Positions 53,219 to 60,377 of a DNA stretch of 64,000 nt are shown here, piece by piece. The translations under genes and the position numbers were made by a program. The notes under the pieces are model-generated. The model saw only the letters and a program-made list of their open reading frames with translations, was not told the DNA's origin and searched no databases. The stretch spans positions 62,001-126,000 of the forward strand of contig NZ_JAAOZC010000001.1 of the NCBI RefSeq assembly GCF_011761305.1. The letters run 5' to 3'. The stretch is from Sphingomonas vulcanisoli. GTDB lineage: Bacteria > Pseudomonadota > Alphaproteobacteria > Sphingomonadales > Sphingomonadaceae. The first letter of the stretch is position 1; every line of letters begins with the position of its first letter.

Positions 53219-54979
53219 CTAAACCTCGCCCCGAACCTGAAGACCCGCTCGAGCCTTCCCGAAGGAATGGCAGGAGTGGAGGGACTCGAACCCACGGCCC
53301 TCGGTTTTGGAGACCGATGCTCTACCAACTGAGCTACACTCCTCCGGTCCGGGAGCGGTGGCGACATAGCGGCGGGTGGGGGCGGGTGCAAGTGGTGGGT
53401 TAGGGCTTCCGTTCGCCGGATAGAGCAGCACGTCATAGCTTTCGTCGCCAGCGGTGACATGATTAAAGCTGGCGAGCGGTTGCGTTGCGGCTCTGAGGCG
53501 TGCGAGCCCTTCGGGGGTCACGATGAAATCACCGAAGCCGCCGCGCGAGACCGGCTTGCCGTCCGGTGGATCCCGGTCCCCGAGCAAAATCACGATCTTC
53601 TTTCCGGTGTCAGCATGCAGCCGCCGCGCAGTATCGAGCAGTTCGTCGACGATGACGGTGCGCCGGGCCGCCTTGGTGAAGCGGGTGGTCTGCCCCCAGC
53701 GATGCTCGCGGACCAGATAGAGCGGGTTGGCGACGTAGTAGGGCAGACTTTCGAGCACATAATCCGGATCGCCGATCACGATCGCCCCATGCAGGTCCGG
53801 ACGGCGCAGCAGCCGCGCGAGTTCGTAGCTGCGGCTCTCGGGCATATCGTGGAAAGGGCGGGTGACGAGGGGGACGCTCGATAGCGTTTGGAACAGGAGA
53901 AGCGCGGGAAGGGCGAGCTTCGCAACGGGCGATATCCTCGCAACCAGGCCGCTATCCTCTCGCGTTCGTCCGCCGCCGAATCCTTCTTCACGAAGCCAGG
54001 CGAGGGTCAGCAGGAAGACGGTCAGCAGCGCCTGGTGCCGGTACGCACCCGAATAAAGAAAGGCGAAGACGACGAGCAAGCCGAGCGTCGCGGTGAGCCC
54101 GGCGATCAGAGCGCCGGGATTGTCGCGCATGTTCCAGAAGATCCCGATCAGTAGGATGGGCAGGATCAGCGCGGCAATACCCTGGATCGGCTGCGGTACG
54201 AGCGCGTCGAAGTAATGGCCGCTGGAGGCAAGCGTTTCGAGCAGGCCTGGGCGCGTGATCGCGGCGACGTTGGTCGCGTCCTGCAGCGGCACGTAGACCG
54301 TGGCTGCGCAGAGCATCGCGCCGATCAGCGCCAGCCCAGTGCCCAAGCCGAGCGCCAGCCAGCGACGATCCCATCGTCCCGGTGCTTGGCAATGAAGGTC
54401 GATCGCCCAGTAGAGCAGGAAGGCAGCGGCGAGGATCGCGGCAGGGAAATTGGTGTTGCACAGCAGGAGCAGCAGCCCCCCGATTACCCAGCCATTGTCC
54501 CGGTATCTCGGATAGGCCCAGGCGAGCAAATAAAGGATCAGCATGCTAATCCCGTAGTTTCGCGCCATCACGGTATATTCGTAGAGCGCGAAACGGCCGA
54601 ACAAGCCCAGCGCCAGCAGCGGCCATGCAAAGGGCGCGCGCATCGTAAAGATCAGCGAGGCGGCGGCACCGACCAAGAAGGCCGTGACGACCAACACCTG
54701 CGGATGCGGCCAGAGCGCATGGGCACCGCGCAGCAGCAGATACCAAAGCGCGGGATGACCCTCGCCATGCAGGTTACGCAGCATCGCCCCGACGGTGTCG
54801 CCGCTGAGCGCGAAGGTTAGCGCGCGGACTTCGTCGCGCCAGACCACGTGATGCACCGCGAGGAACAGCGCCAGCGCCAGCCAGACAAGATAGAGGATGA
54901 CGCGGGCACGCGGGCCGGCTCCCGGCTGAACCGCCGCTTTATGGGTATCGATCACAGGAATGGGGGCGCCCTCAGTCAC
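53219..54979 (-). CDS. GT-C-like multi-pass membrane protein whose frame runs through tRNA-Trp
   Basis: About 586 residues, with about ten transmembrane helices in the first 380. The first periplasmic loop has VHHVVWRDEVRALTF, an acidic pair as in ArnT/PMT-type GT-C glycosyltransferases, followed by GEGHPALWYLLLRGAHAL. The GTG at 54979 overlaps the stop of the upstream membrane gene (GTGA). No stop occurs before tRNA-Trp, so the last about 42 residues (SSVGRASVSKTEGRGFESL) are a translation of the tRNA gene and cannot be native family sequence. A lost stop codon is likely. Confidence 0.75.
   Translation of the reverse strand: MTEGAPIPVIDTHKAAVQPGAGPRARVILYLVWLALALFLAVHHVVWRDEVRALTFALSGDTVGAMLRNLHGEGHPALWYLLLRGAHALWPHPQVLVVTAFLVGAAASLIFTMRAPFAWPLLALGLFGRFALYEYTVMARNYGISMLILYLLAWAYPRYRDNGWVIGGLLLLLCNTNFPAAILAAAFLLYWAIDLHCQAPGRWDRRWLALGLGTGLALIGAMLCAATVYVPLQDATNVAAITRPGLLETLASSGHYFDALVPQPIQGIAALILPILLIGIFWNMRDNPGALIAGLTATLGLLVVFAFLYSGAYRHQALLTVFLLTLAWLREEGFGGGRTREDSGLVARISPVAKLALPALLLFQTLSSVPLVTRPFHDMPESRSYELARLLRRPDLHGAIVIGDPDYVLESLPYYVANPLYLVREHRWGQTTRFTKAARRTVIVDELLDTARRLHADTGKKIVILLGDRDPPDGKPVSRGGFGDFIVTPEGLARLRAATQPLASFNHVTAGDESYDVLLYPANGSPNPPLAPAPTRRYVATAPGPEECSSVGRASVSKTEGRGFESLHSCHSFGKARAGLQVRGEV
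53268..53343 (-). tRNA. tRNA-Trp (CCA anticodon)
   Basis: On the minus strand a 76-base cloverleaf: acceptor stem AGGAGTG/CACTCCT, D-arm TAGCTCAGTTGGTAGAGCA, anticodon stem-loop TCGGTCTCCAAAACCGA with CCA anticodon, T-arm GTGGGTTCGAGTCCCTC, discriminator G and encoded CCA. It precedes secE, as in many bacteria. A membrane-protein reading frame on the same strand runs through it. Confidence 0.96.
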
Positions 54980-56373
54980 GAAGCCGGGCGGGGCCGGTAG
55001 AAGGCGCCGGCCCACCCATTCTCGCAATAGCGGGGGTCAGTCGATCGGGCGAGATCCGCGCCGGGGGGCGAGCAAACACGCGCCTGATCGGAGAGATCGG
55101 CCTTCCACGGTCTCGGCCAGACCGCCAGCGGATGATGATGATCGCGCCGCCACGCCGCGACTTCGGCAGGCCAGGATGGCCCATCGCGCAATCCGATGAG
55201 CGGCCTCGGGTAGCGGCTGACGCCCGTTTCCAGCATCACTAGCAGGGCCACCGCACAGGCGTAGCGGGGGTTCCAGTCCGGTCGCGACGCCATCACCGCC
55301 AGCGCCAGGCCGAGCAGCACCAGGGGAAGGAAGGTGTACCGCTCCGCATCAAGATCGAAGGGGGCATAGCGATCGAGCATGATCATGCCGAAGCCGAACG
55401 AAACCGTGGCGATCGACAGGCTCGACAGCAAGAGCCAGAGCGCGGCGTCCTTCCGCCGTGTGGCGAGGTAGAGCAAGGTGGCGAACACTCCGACAGCAGC
55501 CGCCACCGACCACCACCATCCGCTCCCCCCTCTCAGTTGCGAACCCACGATCGCGTTGCCGAACAGCTCGGCCTTTCCAAAGCCCAGCGCCGGCATCGCG
55601 ATCAGCCGGACGAAGATCGCCGCCGCGATCGTGCCGGGATCTAGGACATGCCCCCGCAACGGGCTTGGTCCATAAAAGAACAACAATTGCACCGCGCCAC
55701 CCGCAGCGAAGGCGATGAACTGGTCCAGCCGCCGCCAATCGCGGTCGATCCATCCGCGCAGGGCGAAGAGCGGCAGGAAGGCGAGCGCCGCGGGTCCGCA
55801 GAGCGGCGCTGCGAAGAGCAAAACGCCGTAACCGAGGCGCACGATCACCCGCCGCGGCGAATCGAGCGCCAGGATCAACGCAACGCACAGCGCAAGGTGA
55901 AACTGAATGTGGAGGACGTTGAAGAACACCTCCTCGATTCCCGGCGCGATCGCCATCGTCAGCAGGGCGGTAATCACCATCACCCGCCGTTCGAGCCAGT
56001 GCGCAGAGCCGGTAAGGATCAGCACGGCGGGCAGCAATTGTACGGCAAGTGCCATCGTCATCGTCAGGTAGGGGGCGGCTTCCAGCGCCACGATGCCACC
56101 CTTGACCAAGCGTGCGACCAGCAGCGTGGTCGCGCTGGCGCCCAAGTTCCAATAGCCGGCGAAGGGGCGGAACAGCGCATCCAGCCATGGCCGATGCCAG
56201 GCGTAAGCGAGGAAAACCGTGGCCTCTTCGTCCTGGAAGCGTCCGCGTATCCAGGCGCGGGGGATGCGCAGCATGACCAGCAGCGCGAAACCCGCGAGGA
56301 GAGCGGCACGCTGGCCACGGCTGAACACCGCGCCCGCGCCCACCGCGGCATTCTGTTCGATTTTATCCGTCAC
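54976..56373 (-). CDS. GT-C-like multi-pass membrane protein
   Basis: A 465-residue inner-membrane protein with about ten transmembrane helices. After helix 1 the sequence RIPRAWIRGRFQDEEATVFLAYAWHRPWLDALF has an acidic motif and amphipathic loop similar to GT-C enzymes that use polyprenyl-phosphate sugars. Its stop overlaps the next membrane gene (GTGA), so the two are expressed together and may glycosylate a lipid or surface polymer. It is divergent from aat. Confidence 0.75.
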   Translation of the reverse strand: MTDKIEQNAAVGAGAVFSRGQRAALLAGFALLVMLRIPRAWIRGRFQDEEATVFLAYAWHRPWLDALFRPFAGYWNLGASATTLLVARLVKGGIVALEAAPYLTMTMALAVQLLPAVLILTGSAHWLERRVMVITALLTMAIAPGIEEVFFNVLHIQFHLALCVALILALDSPRRVIVRLGYGVLLFAAPLCGPAALAFLPLFALRGWIDRDWRRLDQFIAFAAGGAVQLLFFYGPSPLRGHVLDPGTIAAAIFVRLIAMPALGFGKAELFGNAIVGSQLRGGSGWWWSVAAAVGVFATLLYLATRRKDAALWLLLSSLSIATVSFGFGMIMLDRYAPFDLDAERYTFLPLVLLGLALAVMASRPDWNPRYACAVALLVMLETGVSRYPRPLIGLRDGPSWPAEVAAWRRDHHHPLAVWPRPWKADLSDQARVCSPPGADLARSTDPRYCENGWAGAFYRPRPAS

Positions 56374-56457
56374 CTAGCCGCCATTTTCGATGCGCAAGGC
56401 CTTGTCCAGCCCGTTTGCAAGGTGACGGTTAACCATCGCTGCATTATCTTCACCCCG

Positions 56458-57183
56458 ATGGCCCAGCTCGATCCCGATCTCCTGCTCCGCGCTTATTCGG
56501 TGGGCGTGTTTCCGATGGCCAACAGCCGGGATGCGGCGGATGTGTTCTGGGTGGAGCCCAAGAAGCGGGGGATCTTGCCGCTTGATCGCTTTCATCTGTC
56601 GCGCAGCCTCGCCAAGACGCTCAAATCGGGCCGCTTCACCACGACCGCAGACGCCGCGTTCGAGCAGGTGGTGAAGCTCTGCGCCGAGCCGACGCCGCAT
56701 CGCCCCGATACCTGGATCAATCCCGATATCGAGATCGCGTATGCCGAGCTGCACAAGCGCGGCTACGCCCATTCGATCGAGACGTGGGAGGATGGCAAGC
56801 TGGTCGGCGGGCTGTACGGTGTGCGGTTGGGCGCGGCCTTCTTTGGCGAGAGCATGTTCAGCCGGGTGCGCGATGCTTCGAAGGTAGCGCTGGCGCATCT
56901 GGTCGCGCGGCTGCGGGCCGGCAAGTTCAAGCTGCTGGATTGCCAGTTCCAGACCGATCACCTCGCCTCGCTGGGCGCGGTGGAGATTCCGCGCGCTGAT
57001 TATGTCGTGCTGTTGGATAAGGCGCTGGGGCTGGGCTCGGTCTCGTCGGCGGCATTGTCGGCGGCGTCGGCCCCTGCCGATTTTTTCGCGATCGATCGCG
57101 GGGAGGGGAGCGAGGCGGCGTTGACCGTATCGGGCCCGGTCTCGGCATGGCGCATCGTGCAGCTCTTGGGCCAGACGTCGTAG
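56458..57183 (+). CDS. aat: Leucyl/phenylalanyl-tRNA-protein transferase
   Basis: A 241-residue enzyme attaching Leu or Phe to proteins with N-terminal Arg or Lys, marking them for ClpAP (N-end rule). LLLRAYSVGVFPMANSRD, FWVEPKKRGILPLDRFHLSRSL, TWINPDIEIAYAELHKRGYAHSIETWEDGKLVGGLYGV and LLDCQFQTDHLASLGA are family blocks. The 3' end, a low-similarity Ala/Ser tail, overlaps the antisense DUF2155 gene by about 184 bases. Confidence 0.95.
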   Translation: MAQLDPDLLLRAYSVGVFPMANSRDAADVFWVEPKKRGILPLDRFHLSRSLAKTLKSGRFTTTADAAFEQVVKLCAEPTPHRPDTWINPDIEIAYAELHKRGYAHSIETWEDGKLVGGLYGVRLGAAFFGESMFSRVRDASKVALAHLVARLRAGKFKLLDCQFQTDHLASLGAVEIPRADYVVLLDKALGLGSVSSAALSAASAPADFFAIDRGEGSEAALTVSGPVSAWRIVQLLGQTS

Positions 57184-57662
57184 AGCGGATTCTCGACCGT
57201 GTTGAGCGACGGGCTTTCCTTGTAGAGCCAGCCCGAGAATATCCGCCGCCATTGCCCGTCGGCGCCCTGTAGATCGGCCTGGACGAAGGCGCCGGTCAGC
57301 TGCTCGGGCTCCCAATCGGCGGTCTGATCGCAGGCGCGCAGGCGGACGATGAGATTGCCCAGCCGCACACCCTGGCCGGGATGTAGCGAGATATCGCGTG
57401 AGACGCCGTCGCGCTTGTTGAGTACGCCCAGTACCGCGATCCGCTCGGCCATCGGCGTATCGCTGGTGGCGAGCGGTGGCGGCGGGGCGCTGTGCTTGCC
57501 CGGTGTCGGCGCGGGTTCGGAGCTGTTGCCCTGATCGAGATCGGGCGAGAGCGCCGCGGTTTCGCTGGTGTTGGTTTCGTTCTGCAACGCGCGGGCGCCG
57601 AAGGCCAGCGCGGCCGCGCCGATGAGGCCGAGCGCCGCCGCGCCCGGCTTGCCCAGCTTCAT
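57000..57662 (-). CDS. DUF2155 domain exported protein
   Basis: A 220-residue protein with a signal-anchor-like N-terminus (AALGLIGAAALAFGARAL), a Pro/Ser linker and the DUF2155 core (about 75-170: AVLGVLNKRDGVSRDISLHPGQGVRLGNLIVRLRACDQTADWEPEQLTGAFVQ ... FSGWLYKESPSLNTVENPLYDVWPKSC). The last 50 residues after the core are Ser/Ala-rich and antisense to aat, so the true end may have drifted. It overlaps mlaD by ATGA. Confidence 0.85.
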   Translation of the reverse strand: MKLGKPGAAALGLIGAAALAFGARALQNETNTSETAALSPDLDQGNSSEPAPTPGKHSAPPPPLATSDTPMAERIAVLGVLNKRDGVSRDISLHPGQGVRLGNLIVRLRACDQTADWEPEQLTGAFVQADLQGADGQWRRIFSGWLYKESPSLNTVENPLYDVWPKSCTMRHAETGPDTVNAASLPSPRSIAKKSAGADAADNAADETEPSPSALSNSTT

Positions 57663-58159
57663 GGCGTCGTGCCCGCTCCAGTCGACGGGGCAGGGGCGGT
57701 GCTGGACGTGGAGGGCTTGTTGATGAACTGGCCGATCAGCGCCATCAGATCCATCGCGCCCTGCGTATCGGTGATCGTATCGCCGTTCTTGAGCATCTGC
57801 TCGGAGCCGCCGGGGGTCATCGCGATGAAGGGATTACCGAGCAGCCCTTCGGAGGTGATCGCCGCGCTGGAATCCGCGGGCAGCTTGATGTTCGGATCGA
57901 GCGCCAGCGTGACTGCGACCTGATAGCTTTTGGGATCGAGCTTCTGGCCCGTCACTTGGCCGACCTTGAGCCCGGCGACCTTCACATCGGTGCCGACATT
58001 GACGCCGCTGGCGTTGGGGAAGAGCGCCGTGATCTTGATGCCGCCGCCATGCTCGCCGCCGGTCGCGCGCCAGGCATAAAGGATGAAAATCGCAGCAAAC
58101 AGCACGACCGCCAGGCCGACGATCGCTTCGCCGAGATTTTCCCGGAAAACCGCCTTCAT
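57659..58159 (-). CDS. mlaD: MlaD-like outer membrane lipid asymmetry protein
   Basis: A 166-residue MCE-domain protein. One N-terminal transmembrane helix ([20 protein letters not shown]) precedes the MCE domain (about 45-130: [45 protein letters not shown] ... [16 protein letters not shown]). MlaD forms the periplasmic hexamer of the Mla phospholipid transporter; the MlaE and MlaF genes are not adjacent. Overlaps NDUFA12 by ATGA at its start and DUF2155 at its stop. Confidence 0.9.
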   Translation of the reverse strand: MKAVFRENLGEAIVGLAVVLFAAIFILYAWRATGGEHGGGIKITALFPNASGVNVGTDVKVAGLKVGQVTGQKLDPKSYQVAVTLALDPNIKLPADSSAAITSEGLLGNPFIAMTPGGSEQMLKNGDTITDTQGAMDLMALIGQFINKPSTSSTAPAPSTGAGTTP

Positions 58160-58533
58160 GCCTCGGGACTCCATGCTTCATAATCGCCGGTGGCGGCGGC
58201 GCGGGTGCCGCCGCGCTCCAAGGCACCCGCGGGCCGGAACGCCGCGCTGGTGCCGGTCAGGTTCGGCACAGCCGGTTTTTCCCAGGCGCGGGGTGCGGGC
58301 AGCGTTTCCGGGATCAGGTCGGTGGTGTGGTGCAGCCAGCCATGCCACTCGGGGGGCACGCGGCTGGCGTCGTTGGCGCCGTTATAGATCACCCAGCGCT
58401 TGCCGTCTTTGCTGCCGAAATAGGTATTGCCGAGCCCGTCAGTGCCCGCCTTGGTGCCATTGGCGCGGCTGAACAGCAGGGTGCCGATCGTGGCGCCCTC
58501 CCACCAGGTGAAGATTTTCATCAGGATCGACAT
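58156..58533 (-). CDS. NDUFA12-type NADH:ubiquinone oxidoreductase accessory subunit
   Basis: A 125-residue protein. [59 protein letters not shown] is the conserved NDUFA12/B17.2 sequence, known as a supernumerary complex I subunit shared by alphaproteobacteria and mitochondria. It would sit on the matrix (cytoplasmic) arm of complex I. Other nuo genes are absent here; it is coupled to mlaD and DUF2155. Confidence 0.95.
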   Translation of the reverse strand: MSILMKIFTWWEGATIGTLLFSRANGTKAGTDGLGNTYFGSKDGKRWVIYNGANDASRVPPEWHGWLHHTTDLIPETLPAPRAWEKPAVPNLTGTSAAFRPAGALERGGTRAAATGDYEAWSPEA

Positions 58534-58592
58534 GAGGGTCGCTTAGCCGGGGAGGGCGGGGGCGTGCAACGTGGAAACGGCGAGCCGACGCT

Positions 58593-59048
58593 TTACCAAT
58601 CGACCTTGTCGCCAGGCTTTACACCCTGCCTTGCCGCGATGCCGCCGTTCAATTCCAGCACGGCGGCGACGGGGCTGTCACACGGGATCAGATCCTCGGA
58701 CATCGGCTTGGCGTTGGCCGCGATCGAAATGATGCGGTGATCCGGGCCGATGAAGACGATGTCGAGTGGAAGATAGGTATTCTTCATCCAGAAGGTCGCC
58801 GGGCGCGGCGGATTCATTGGGAAGATCATGCCGTGGCTGGGCGCCATGTGCTTGCGGAACATGAGACCAATCTCTTGCTCCTCGCCGGTCAAAGCCAGCT
58901 CGACTTGATATTTGCGAACATGCGCGCCCCGAATGGTAAGCGTCGTCGTCTTCAGGCTCTGTGCCGCGGTCGGTGACTGGGCCTGTAGAGCGGGCTGTAG
59001 ACTGGCGGCTATGACGAGTAAGGCAAGCCCGCCGAAAGCAAATCTCAC
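58593..59048 (-). CDS. DUF192 domain exported protein
   Basis: A 151-residue protein with a signal peptide (LALLVIAASLQPALQAQ) and a full DUF192 domain: YQVELALTGEEQEIGLMFRKHMAPSHGMIFPMNPPRPATFWMKNTYLPLDIVFIGPDHRIISI. Periplasmic, of unknown biochemical role. It is translationally coupled (ATGA) to the double cold-shock protein upstream. Confidence 0.92.
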   Translation of the reverse strand: MRFAFGGLALLVIAASLQPALQAQSPTAAQSLKTTTLTIRGAHVRKYQVELALTGEEQEIGLMFRKHMAPSHGMIFPMNPPRPATFWMKNTYLPLDIVFIGPDHRIISIAANAKPMSEDLIPCDSPVAAVLELNGGIAARQGVKPGDKVDW

Positions 59049-59617
59049 GGCAGCTCCACAGATACGGCGAGTGGTCCTTTGCGCCCCTGCGCAATCCGGG
59101 CGAGCAGCGGCTGATCGGGCTGCAATTCACCAAGGCCGGCGCGGCGCACGGTTTCCATGTGCAGGAAGATATCTTCGTTCTGGCCCTCGCGCAGTACGAA
59201 GCCATAGCCCTTGAGCTGGTTGAACCATTTCACGCGGACCGGCTCGGGCGTGCCCGCGATCGCCGCCAGCGCCAGCGGATCGACGCGATCGGCATTCTTC
59301 TTGGCGATGAGATCGGCATCGGGGCCGGTTGCCGTGGTCAGATCGATCTTGAGGATCTTGCGCGCCTGCAGGCCGCGATTGCGATCGACGGCCTCGCACA
59401 CGATCCGCGCGCCTTCCGGAAGAGTGCGGCGGCCATGTTCTTTCAGCGCCGAGAAATGGACTAGAACATCGCCCTCGCCATCGTCGCCGACGATGAAGCC
59501 GAAGCCGCGCGTTCCATCAAACCATTTGACCGAGCCGCTAACACACCGGATGGGATCCGAATCTTCGACTGTCCCCGCCGGCGAAGTCCCCCCCCCGAGG
59601 CCCTCCGCTAAAATCAT
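59045..59617 (-). CDS. Double cold-shock domain protein
   Basis: A 190-residue protein with two cold-shock domains: the first (about 25-92) has SVKWFDGTRGFGFIVGDDGEGDVLVHFSAL, the second (about 125-188) RVKWFNQLKGYGFVLREGQNEDIFLHME; both contain RNP-like F/Y patterns binding single-stranded nucleic acid. The ATG at 59617 has AAGG five bases upstream. A run of nine G residues lies just after the start (59588-59596 on the + strand as C), a possible slippage site. Confidence 0.9.
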   Translation of the reverse strand: MILAEGLGGGTSPAGTVEDSDPIRCVSGSVKWFDGTRGFGFIVGDDGEGDVLVHFSALKEHGRRTLPEGARIVCEAVDRNRGLQARKILKIDLTTATGPDADLIAKKNADRVDPLALAAIAGTPEPVRVKWFNQLKGYGFVLREGQNEDIFLHMETVRRAGLGELQPDQPLLARIAQGRKGPLAVSVELP

Positions 59618-59736
59618 GGCCTTACGCCCTTCCCTCACCTGTACGGAGCGTGATTTCGCACCGTCGCAACTCAACAGGCTACAAGAGTAACAGCTTCCGA
59701 GGGAAATAACATGAAAATTGTGGGGCGGCGGGCAAT

Positions 59737-60273
59737 TTAACCGTCTTCGTTCAGCTCTTCGGGCGTGCGTGCAGTGGCGATGCGGCGGGCCGTGGCAAAA
59801 TCATGACCTGCGCGTACCAGCGCGGCGATCCCACGCTGCTGATCCTGCGGCGTGATAGTGCCGGTGGCAAAGGGCCCGATGCGGCGCTTGCGCGCCAGCC
59901 GCAGCGCGGCATCGAACCCCTGTTCGCGCGCCTCCTCGCGGACTGGAAGCGCATCCTCGGCGACGATACCGGCCTGTTGCAGCGCCTGGCCGATGCGGCG
60001 CTCGCCATAGCCGCGCCGCGTGAGCGCCGCGCCGCGCGCCGTGGCGAAGGCGCGATCGTCGACATAGCCGAGCGCGGCAAAGTCCTCGGCCAGCGCCTCC
60101 AGATCTGGCCGGGCATCGCCCTGCCAGCCGCGCTCCTGGATCTTGCGTGCCAGATAGGTGCGGAGTTTGGCGCGTGTCGTGGCATAACGGCCGACGTAGC
60201 TCAGCGCGATCCCGCGCAACGCGGGACCGTCGAGCGGCGGCGCCGGCCGGCGCGATGTGGGCTTCTGTTCCAC
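59737..60273 (-). CDS. recX: RecX-like regulatory protein
   Basis: About 178 residues. The three-helix repeats of RecX are visible (LSYVGRYATTRAKLRTYLARKIQERG; ALAEDFAALGYVDDRAFATARGAALTRRGYGERRIGQALQQAGI; AGHDFATARRIATARTPEELNEDG). RecX modulates RecA filaments. The start is uncertain: GTG 60273 or GTG 60291, both without a strong ribosome binding site. It is divergent from the fatty acyl-AMP ligase gene; recA is not in the window. Confidence 0.82.
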   Translation of the reverse strand: MEQKPTSRRPAPPLDGPALRGIALSYVGRYATTRAKLRTYLARKIQERGWQGDARPDLEALAEDFAALGYVDDRAFATARGAALTRRGYGERRIGQALQQAGIVAEDALPVREEAREQGFDAALRLARKRRIGPFATGTITPQDQQRGIAALVRAGHDFATARRIATARTPEELNEDG

Positions 60274-60377
60274 GCGCCATGTTTGTGCCACAGACGTGCC
60301 GGAATAAGAACGTCTATGGCAGCTTAAGGAAAGCGCCTCATCGCGATGCGAGGGTCTGTGAGACAATTTGGAGCGCG

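Noticed and set aside
53268-53343. Peptide SSVGRASVSKTEGRGFESL as a possible conserved protein domain
   Set aside because: It is the translation of the tRNA-Trp gene, a common annotation artefact; treated as evidence of a lost stop codon instead.
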